DNA from: Rhodospirillaceae bacterium
GTDB lineage: Bacteria; Pseudomonadota; Alphaproteobacteria; Bin65
DNA: 40,109 bases
Direction of reading: 5' to 3'
Assembly (NCBI GenBank): GCA_028819475.1
Contig: JAPPLJ010000012.1
Location: forward strand, 1-40,109
Both the position numbers and the translations under genes were made by a program. How positions within the stretch are numbered: position 1 is the first letter of the stretch; each line of letters opens with the position of its first letter. Under the pieces are notes generated by a model, which did no database searches, was not told the DNA's origin, and saw nothing but the letters and a program-made list of their open reading frames with translations. This document shows positions 35,024-40,109 of this stretch, one piece after another.

Positions 35024-35749
35024 ATGTTCCACCGCTTCGCCAACCCGGCCCGGTTCAACCGGATGGCCCGCGCCGTCTACCCCTGGAGCCTGGCGGCGAC
35101 CCTGCTCTGCCTGGGCATCGGCATTCCCTGGGCGCTGGTCTTCGCGCCGGCCGATTACCAGCAGGGCGAGAGCGTGCGGATCATGTATGTCCATGTGCCG
35201 TCGGCCTGGATGGCGCTGTTCGTCTATCTCGTCGTGGCGGCGCTCAGCGCGGCCAGCCTGATCTGGCGCCATACGCTCGCCGATATCGTGGCCCAGGCCG
35301 CCTCGCCGATCGGCGCCTGCTTCACCGCGCTGGCGCTCGCCACCGGCTCGCTGTGGGGCAAGCCGATGTGGGGTGCCTGGTGGGTGTGGGACGCGCGGCT
35401 GACCTCGGTGCTGGTGCTGTTCTTCCTCTATCTCGGGCATATCGCGCTGGCCCGGGCCTTCGACGACCCGCAGCGCGGCGCCCGGGCGGCGGCGCTGCTC
35501 GCCGTCGTCGGGGTCGTCAACCTGCCGATCGTCAAGTTTTCCGTCGACTGGTGGAGCACGCTGCATCAGCCGGCGAGCATCCTCAAACTCTCAGGCCCGT
35601 CGATTCACAGCTCGATGCTGTGGCCGCTGCTGCTGACGATCGCCGGATTCATGGCCTATTTCGTGACGGTCCTGATCCTGCGCAGCCGGGCCGCCCTGCT
35701 GGCCCAGCGCCGGCGCGCCCTGCAACTGCGGCAGCTCGGCGCGCGATAA
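35024..35749 (+). CDS. ccmC: CcmC, heme exporter/handling protein of cytochrome c maturation
   Basis: Inner-membrane protein that loads heme onto CcmE in system I cytochrome c biogenesis. The heme-binding WWD motif is WGAWWVWDARLTS (about residues 113-125). The flanking periplasmic His ligands appear in VHVPSAW (about 56-62) and HQPASILK (about 180-187). Six transmembrane helices can be picked out. At 241 aa it is the usual length. The ATG at 35024 (MFHRFANPARFNR) is preferred over upstream starts that add non-homologous residues. The gene is alone: ccmA, ccmB, ccmD and ccmE are not adjacent, although they normally accompany ccmC in alphaproteobacteria. Confidence 0.94.
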   Translation: MFHRFANPARFNRMARAVYPWSLAATLLCLGIGIPWALVFAPADYQQGESVRIMYVHVPSAWMALFVYLVVAALSAASLIWRHTLADIVAQAASPIGACFTALALATGSLWGKPMWGAWWVWDARLTSVLVLFFLYLGHIALARAFDDPQRGARAAALLAVVGVVNLPIVKFSVDWWSTLHQPASILKLSGPSIHSSMLWPLLLTIAGFMAYFVTVLILRSRAALLAQRRRALQLRQLGAR

Positions 35750-35789
35750 GGGTGCAGCGACCGACCGCCCTCCGCCCCGGGCCTTCGAC

Positions 35790-37277
35790 ATGAGCGCGGA
35801 AGACGCCACTGGGGAAATCCCGGCTTCCGATGTGCCGCGTCCTGCTATGGGCGCTGCGGTGGGCCGGCTGCTCGGCGGCGGCCTCCTGCTGCTGTGTACG
35901 GCGGTTCTCATTCATCAGTTCGCCGGCCTGCGCGCCGCCGCGCTCGCCTCCTCGATCTGCCTGGTCCTGTGCTACGCGATCGGCCTGGGCCTGACCGGCT
36001 GGCGCGAACGCGGCCTGCTGGCAGCCGCGGCCGCGATAACCGCGGCGGCGCTGCTCGCCGCGCCGGCGCCGGGTGCGCTGATCGAACAGTCGCTGCAGCG
36101 GGCCGCCTTTCTGGCCGCCTTCATGATCCTGATCGGGCTGCTGCGGGTCGGGGCCAGCCGGTCTTCGTCGGTGCTGGCGCTCGGCGACTACCTGACCCGG
36201 CAACCGCCCGGCCGGCGTTATCTCGCGGTTCACGCCGGAAGCCACATCATGGGCCTGCTCCTCAACTTCGGCACGCTCAGCCTGATCGGGCCGCTCATCA
36301 TGCGCGGCGTGGAGGCGACGCGGGCCGACGAGCCCGCCGCCGCGGCAATCCGGGAACAGCGTCAGCTGTCGGCCCTGATCCGGGGCTTTTCCTGGGTCAT
36401 CGCCTGGTCGCCGACGGCGGTGACCCAGGCGCTCATCCCGGTCGTCATCGTCGGCGCGGACCCGATCGCGCTGGCCGGAATGGGCGCGCTGGTTGCGGTG
36501 GCGATCCTGCCGCTGGGCTGGCTGAACGACCGCGCCGTGGGCCGGCGGGCGCGCCGTCGCCTGGCGCGCGACGGCCTGCTCCCGACCGGCATCCGCCGGA
36601 CGTTCCCCCGCGCGGCGGCGGTCCGGTTCTCGCTGGTTTGCCTGGCGCTGATCGGCGGGTGCGTTCTGATCGTCCTGGCGTCGGGCGCGATCGTCATTGT
36701 CGGGCTGATGCTGATGGCCCCGCTCGTCACGCTGGCCTGGCTCTGGGTTCAGTCGCGGACGCCCCGAACCATCGGCGCGGCGCCGGCCCGGGGCGGCTCC
36801 TTCGCAGCGCGCATCGGCGAGGTTGCGACGGACTCGATACCCCGCAGCATGCCGGAAGCGCTGACCCTGTCCACCGGCGGCTATTGCGGGCTGATGCTGG
36901 CCGGCCTGCTCGATCCGGCGCAGATCGGCGAATGGCTGCAGCCGGGCCGGCTGCCGGCCGTGGCGATCTATCTGCTGGTCGTCGCCGCCGTGCCCCTGCT
37001 GTCGCAACTGGCCGTCCCGCCGATCATGACCGCGACCTTCTTCGGCAGCCTGCTGATCGGCCTTCCGGGCCTCGATCTCGATCCCACGCTGCTCGGCTTT
37101 GCTTTCGTCATGGGCTGGTGCCTCAACCTCACCGGTTCGCCTTTCGGGACCACGGCGCTGCTCCTGGGCCGTGCAACCGGCGTCAAGGAAACCGCAATGA
37201 CCTGGCGCTGGAACGGCCTCTTCACCCTCGCGAGCTTTGCGGCGGTGACCGGCGCCGTTTTCCTGTTCAGCGCCTGA
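35790..37277 (+). CDS. Polytopic membrane protein, probable transporter
   Basis: A 495-aa inner-membrane protein with roughly 12 hydrophobic segments. I do not recognise a named family. Segment layout and phrases such as LLNFGTLSLIGPLIM (about 151-165), GFSWVIAWSPTAVTQALIP (about 194-212) and NLTGSPFGTTALLLGRATG (about 447-465) are reminiscent of ion-transporter-superfamily carriers with two inverted halves, where a GSPFG-type hairpin loop forms the substrate site. A cytoplasmic charged loop (about residues 320-350) separates the halves. The ATG at 35790 lies 40 bp after the ccmC stop, so the two may share a transcript, but a role in heme handling is not implied by sequence. The substrate is unknown. 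Confidence 0.75.
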   Translation: MSAEDATGEIPASDVPRPAMGAAVGRLLGGGLLLLCTAVLIHQFAGLRAAALASSICLVLCYAIGLGLTGWRERGLLAAAAAITAAALLAAPAPGALIEQSLQRAAFLAAFMILIGLLRVGASRSSSVLALGDYLTRQPPGRRYLAVHAGSHIMGLLLNFGTLSLIGPLIMRGVEATRADEPAAAAIREQRQLSALIRGFSWVIAWSPTAVTQALIPVVIVGADPIALAGMGALVAVAILPLGWLNDRAVGRRARRRLARDGLLPTGIRRTFPRAAAVRFSLVCLALIGGCVLIVLASGAIVIVGLMLMAPLVTLAWLWVQSRTPRTIGAAPARGGSFAARIGEVATDSIPRSMPEALTLSTGGYCGLMLAGLLDPAQIGEWLQPGRLPAVAIYLLVVAAVPLLSQLAVPPIMTATFFGSLLIGLPGLDLDPTLLGFAFVMGWCLNLTGSPFGTTALLLGRATGVKETAMTWRWNGLFTLASFAAVTGAVFLFSA

Positions 37278-37454
37278 GGGACCGAGCCCGGCGCGCGCTT
37301 CGTTTGATCGACGGCGGCTGCGACACCAGATTGCGCAAAATTCTCGACCGGTCCGCTAGAAAGAAGGACATCGGCCCCGGAATTCCCCGATGGGGGCGCA
37401 GGGCAGGCGCCCGTCCCCGGTTCCGGCCATTTCGCTGCGAAGCGCAGGATTTGC

Positions 37455-38120
37455 ATGATCGACAAAATCGCCCGTTCCGTGGCCGACGCCCTCGACGGCA
37501 TCGAGGACGGTTCGACAGTGCTGGTCAGCGGCTTCGGCGAGGCCGGTGTGCCGAACGACCTGGTCGAAGGCCTGATCGAGCAGGGCGCCCGCGATCTCGT
37601 GCTGGTCAACAACAATGCCGGCGTCGGCCGCCACGGCATCGCGGCGCTCATGGCGGCGGGCCGGGTGCGCAAGATGATCTGCTCGTTCCCGCGCAGCGTG
37701 GGCAGCGTCGTCTTCCCGGAGCTGTACGCTGCCGGCAAGATCGAGCTTGAGGTCGTGCCCCAGGGGACGCTGAGCGAGCGGATCCGCGCCGGCGGCGCCG
37801 GCTTGGGCGGCTTCTACACGCCGACCGGAGTCGGCACGCAGGTCGCGGACGGCAAGGAGGTCCGGCGCATCGACGGCAAGGACTATCTGCTCGAAATGCC
37901 GATCCGCGGCGACGTCGCGCTGGTCAAAGCGCATGTCGCCGACCGCTTCGGCAACCTGACCTACCGCAAGGCGGCGCGCAACTACGGCCCGTCGATGGCC
38001 ATGGCCGGCCGGCGCACCGTTGCCGAGATCGACGAAATCCACGGCGGCGGCGGGCTGGACCCCGAACGGATCGTCACCCCCGGCATCTTCGTCGACGCGG
38101 TCGTCAAGGTGGACCGATGA
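37455..38120 (+). CDS. pcaI: 3-oxoacid/3-oxoadipate CoA-transferase subunit A
   Basis: Alpha subunit of a family I CoA-transferase that moves CoA from succinyl-CoA to a 3-oxoacid. The glycine-rich CoA-site motif VSGFGEAGVP is at residues 24-33, followed by LVLVNNNAGVG (about 49-59) and the conserved YTPTGVGT loop (about 117-124). At 221 aa it matches PcaI/CatI. GCAGGA precedes the ATG at 37455. It overlaps the beta-subunit gene in ATGA (38117-38120), so the two are co-translated as expected for a heteromeric enzyme. NNAGVG and GPSMAMAGRRTV favour 3-oxoadipate over acetoacetate as substrate, but no other beta-ketoadipate pathway gene is in the window. Confidence 0.88.
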   Translation: MIDKIARSVADALDGIEDGSTVLVSGFGEAGVPNDLVEGLIEQGARDLVLVNNNAGVGRHGIAALMAAGRVRKMICSFPRSVGSVVFPELYAAGKIELEVVPQGTLSERIRAGGAGLGGFYTPTGVGTQVADGKEVRRIDGKDYLLEMPIRGDVALVKAHVADRFGNLTYRKAARNYGPSMAMAGRRTVAEIDEIHGGGGLDPERIVTPGIFVDAVVKVDR

Positions 38121-38797
38121 GCACGGCACAACCGCTGAGCCGGCCGCAGATCGCCTGGCGCATCGCCCAGGACATCCCGGACGGGGCCTATGTCAATCTG
38201 GGCATCGGCATGCCGGAAATGGTCGCGAACTACCTGCCCGACGACCGCGAGGTCATGCTGCACAGCGAGAACGGCATTCTCGGTCTCGGCCCGTCCCCGG
38301 CGGAGGGCGAAGAGGACTGGGACCTGATCAACGCCGGCAAGAAGCCGGTGACGCTGGTGGAAGGCGGTTCCTACTTCCACCATACCGACAGTTTCGCCAT
38401 GGTCCGCGGCGGCCATCTCGACCTCTGCGTGCTCGGCGCCTACCAGGTCTCGGCCGAAGGCGACCTGGCGAACTGGTCGACCGGCGACGACAGCCGGCTG
38501 CCGGCGATCGGCGGCGCGATGGATCTCGCGATGGGCTCCCGCGGCATCTATGTGATGATGGAACTGTGCACCCGGCAGGGCGCGCCCAAGATCCTGGACC
38601 GGTGCACCTATCCGCTCACCGGGCAGCGCTGCGTCGACCGGATCTATTCCGACTATGCCGTGATCGACATCGCCGAAGACGGCCCGCTGGTGCGCGAGAT
38701 GATCGACGGCATTGACCTCGCCGGCCTGCAGGACAAGGCCGAAGCGCGCCTGCGTCTCGCCGACGATTGGCGGATCCTGACGGCGCCGGTGTTATAG
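38117..38797 (+). CDS. pcaJ: 3-oxoacid/3-oxoadipate CoA-transferase subunit B
   Basis: Beta subunit carrying the catalytic glutamate, Glu51 in the SENGILGLGP motif, which forms the enzyme-CoA thioester. Other family marks: YVNLGIGMPEMVANYLP (about 25-41), VEGGSYFHHTDSFAMVRGGH (about 85-104) and GAYQVSAEGDLANWSTG (about 113-129). At 226 aa it is the standard length. The ATG overlaps the subunit A stop. A 12-bp palindrome, TTATAGCTATAA (38792-38803), spans its stop codon; a weak hairpin with a short T run follows near 38854-38875 and could end the transcript, but it is too short to call firmly. Confidence 0.9.
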   Translation: MSTAQPLSRPQIAWRIAQDIPDGAYVNLGIGMPEMVANYLPDDREVMLHSENGILGLGPSPAEGEEDWDLINAGKKPVTLVEGGSYFHHTDSFAMVRGGHLDLCVLGAYQVSAEGDLANWSTGDDSRLPAIGGAMDLAMGSRGIYVMMELCTRQGAPKILDRCTYPLTGQRCVDRIYSDYAVIDIAEDGPLVREMIDGIDLAGLQDKAEARLRLADDWRILTAPVL

Positions 38798-38993
38798 CTA
38801 TAAATTCCTACATTCTTTTACGATCGTTCATTTACTAACTTGGTGCGTTAACCGCGGATTTCCGCCATTTTCTTGATCCGGGCGCGGAAAAGAACGACCG
38901 GTCTATCTACCGTGTTTTTTTGCACCTGTGTCCGTAACCGGGCGTTCGTGGCCCGCCGCAGCACCGACAGCCGATGCCGCAAATTGCCCCTCC

Positions 38994-39121
38994 ATTGCCT
39001 CCCCGGACGGAGCGCAGCGACGATCCGGGGACCAGGAGCCTGCCCTGAGCCTGTCGAAGGGGCCACGGGCTGAGACTTTTCGGGGCGGCCCTGGGCCCCG
39101 GAACAAGTCCGGGGCGGCAAT
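38994..39121. repeat. 128-bp palindromic intergenic element with shared 30-bp core
   Basis: It begins ATTGCC and ends GGCAAT. The left arm TCCCCGGACGGAGCG...GGGGACCAGG is mirrored by the right arm CCTGGGCCCCGG...CCGGGGCGG. Bases 39001-39030 are the exact reverse complement of 8109-8138. The middle holds CCCTGAGCCTGTCGAAGGG (39043-39061), a near-palindrome seen in many proteobacterial intergenic regions. Confidence 0.7.
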
Positions 39122-39316
39122 TCTGGTATTTCGAATATCCACTGACGGGCGGCCTTCCGAATTTCACCTGCTTCCTCTCGCCGTTGGGCGGAAATCCGGC
39201 ACCGTATACCCAACGGCATAAACCTCTTTTGTGGCCGGACAGGCCGGCGTCCCGCTCATTTGTTCATATAATGTTCTACTACGCAGGAGTCAAGCCCTCC
39301 CGGCGCGATAACGCAA

Positions 39317-39344
39317 CCGGCCGCCCGGTTGCCCGGGCGGCCGG
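39317..39344. terminator. Strong GC hairpin downstream of the Hsp20 gene
   Basis: CCGGCCGCCCGG and CCGGGCGGCCGG form a perfect 12-bp stem around a 4-base loop (TTGC). It lies 34 bp beyond the Hsp20 stop on the minus strand. Only a weak T-rich stretch follows in that direction, so it is a candidate transcript end or 3' stabiliser rather than a textbook intrinsic terminator. Confidence 0.5.
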
Positions 39345-39377
39345 CGCTTGGTTTCCACGATCGGGGCGGGAGAGGCG

Positions 39378-39839
39378 CTAGGCGGCCTTCTTGCCGATCG
39401 CCTTCGGGGAACCGGCGGACTTGATCGCGATGGTCCGCGGCTTCAGCGCTTCCGGGATTTCCCGGCGCAGGTCGATGACCAGCAGGCCGTTCTCGAGCGA
39501 CGCGCCGTCGACCTGGATATGCTCGGCCAGATCGAAACGCCGCTCGAAGGCGCGGCCGGCGATGCCGCGGTGCAGATAGCGCGCGCCGTCTTCCTTGCCG
39601 CCGACGCGGCCTTCGACGAACAGCGTGTTTTCCTTCACCGTGACGGCGATATCCTCCTCGCCGAAGCCGGCGACCGCCATGACGATGCGGTAGGCGACGT
39701 CGGACAGCTTTTCGATATTGTAGGGCGGGTAGGACGCCGCGGCGCCGGCGTTGTCGTTCATCGCCGCTTCGAGCAGGCGCGAAACGCGGTCGAAACCGAC
39801 GGTGGAGCGGAACAGGGGGGTAAAGTCGAGACGGGTCAT
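39378..39839 (-). CDS. Small heat-shock protein, Hsp20/IbpA family
   Basis: ATP-independent holdase chaperone that binds unfolding proteins. The alpha-crystallin domain runs about residues 38-130: YPPYNIEKLSDVAYRIVMAV, then FGEEDIAVTVKENTLFVEG, then FERRFDLAEHIQVDGASLENGLLVIDL (each read separately). The IbpA-like N-terminus MTRLDFTPLFRSTVGFDRV and the domain's ENGLLVIDL beta strand are typical of alphaproteobacterial class A sHsps. The C-terminal I-x-I motif is IAI (about 139-141, in RTIAIKS). At 153 aa it is the usual length. The ATG at 39839 follows AAGGAGGA. Upstream lie a sigma-32-like promoter and a leader ending in a ROSE-like hairpin, so regulation by heat at both transcription and translation is likely. 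Confidence 0.95.
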   Translation of the reverse strand: MTRLDFTPLFRSTVGFDRVSRLLEAAMNDNAGAAASYPPYNIEKLSDVAYRIVMAVAGFGEEDIAVTVKENTLFVEGRVGGKEDGARYLHRGIAGRAFERRFDLAEHIQVDGASLENGLLVIDLRREIPEALKPRTIAIKSAGSPKAIGKKAA

Positions 39840-39841
39840 TG

Positions 39842-39865
39842 CACATCCTCCTTCGAAGCAATGTG
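39842..39865 (-). promoter_or_regulatory. Candidate ROSE-type RNA thermometer hairpin
   Basis: Reading leftwards the leader just before the Hsp20 ATG has CACA, then TTGCT, loop TCGA, then AGGAGGA and TGTG. CACA pairs with TGTG, and TTGCT pairs with AGGA with one G bulged; this is the U(U/C)GCU anti-Shine-Dalgarno arrangement of ROSE elements. It would hide the AGGAGG ribosome site at low temperature. ROSE leaders are known before Hsp20 genes of rhizobia and related alphaproteobacteria. The whole leader from the predicted start site is about 130 nt, within the usual range; further upstream hairpins were not resolved by eye. Confidence 0.65.
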
Positions 39866-39976
39866 ATCGGCCCCAAAAACCGAAAAGACGGGTTCGGGGC
39901 GCAGGGCCGCCGCCTTCATGGCCGGCAGCCGGGTTGACAGGCCCCGGACCCGCAATCGGCATCCGGAGCAGGGTGC

Positions 39977-40004
39977 ATGTGGGGATTATCGGTCCGGCTT
40001 CAAG
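39977..40004 (-). promoter_or_regulatory. Sigma-32 (RpoH)-type heat-shock promoter
   Basis: On the minus strand CTTGAAG (40004-39998) and CCCCACAT (39984-39977) are separated by 13 bp. This fits the RpoH consensus CTTGAAA and CCCCATnT at its usual spacing, with one mismatch in each element. It would start transcription near 39970, about 130 nt before the Hsp20 start codon. Confidence 0.72.
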
Positions 40005-40109
40005 GGGTCCGAAAGAATTCGCCATGCTCTCGAATAATGGCGGGGCGGGCCCTGTATCCTTCCCCCTCTTCAGAGGATTTCTCTGCGAAAGGGGATTCTC
40101 AACCTGTCC
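40005..40109. other. End of window, no feature seen
   Basis: Upstream of the heat-shock promoter I see no reading frame of credible protein sequence and no repeat matching the rest of the window. A coding region could begin beyond the window edge. Confidence 0.5.

Larger units (their letters stand above)
38798..39377. other. 580-bp gap with AT-rich patch and repeats, no convincing gene
   Basis: This gap between the CoA-transferase and the small heat-shock gene holds an AT-rich patch just after the pcaJ stop (38798-38850), a TTTTTTT run near 38913, one palindromic repeat element (38994-39121) and a strong GC hairpin (39317-39344). Short ORFs here translate repeat DNA and overlap each other on both strands; none looks like protein. 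Confidence 0.7.

Noticed and set aside
38907..39221. Several small ORFs on both strands before the Hsp20 gene
   Set aside because: All translate the palindromic repeat element, giving familiar repeat-derived peptides such as LSLSKG on one strand and FDRLRAG on the other.

Overview
The window is a compact, G+C-rich stretch of bacterial chromosome. Gene content and gene order point to an alphaproteobacterium, probably near the Rhodospirillales. Familiar blocks are hemW, PBP-activator lipoprotein, rsmI, yraN, gshB; glnD, murJ, trpS; and mutS divergent from a malic enzyme/phosphotransacetylase fusion. The organism assignment is inferred from family knowledge, not from a marker gene. I saw no rRNA, tRNA, transposase, phage gene or CRISPR array.

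Layout. 1-82 is a homopolymer C/G tract that looks like a contig-edge artefact. 83-8002 holds hemW (heme chaperone), a LpoA-like lipoprotein, rsmI, yraN, a SirB1-type protein, a foreign-looking AAA+ ATPase with its own AT-rich promoter, a 755-bp repeat-filled gap and gshB. 8202-15800 reads leftwards: glnD, a VapBC-type toxin-antitoxin pair, murJ, trpS and a DUF2333 membrane protein. The toxin-antitoxin pair sits between glnD and murJ and is joined to murJ by stop/start overlaps. 16065-22196 has an unrecognised anchored protein, mutS and the malic enzyme. 22347-29214 has an orphan histidine kinase, a CurA-type reductase, an HpaI-type aldolase, an IalB-like secreted protein, a TrmH-type methyltransferase, a type II asparaginase and a quinone oxidoreductase. 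29219-34859 has a Lon-like protease, a small metallopeptidase, pterin dehydratase, proline iminopeptidase, an SNase-like secreted protein and a LAB_N membrane protein. 35024-38797 has a solitary ccmC, a polytopic membrane protein and a two-subunit CoA-transferase. 38798-40109 has repeat elements and a small heat-shock protein gene.

The parts most worth a second look are regulatory or structural. (1) The small heat-shock gene has a sigma-32-type promoter and a 5' leader ending in a hairpin of the ROSE RNA-thermometer type. (2) The AAA+ ATPase has two identical-architecture palindromes 18 bp apart over its promoter, and is followed by three clusters of a 10-bp-phased CATGAC repeat. (3) A toxin-antitoxin pair is translationally coupled to the lipid II flippase gene murJ. 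(4) Palindromic intergenic elements recur, two of them sharing a 30-bp identical core. No complete multi-gene novel system is visible; the ATPase with its operators and phased repeats is the best candidate for something undescribed.
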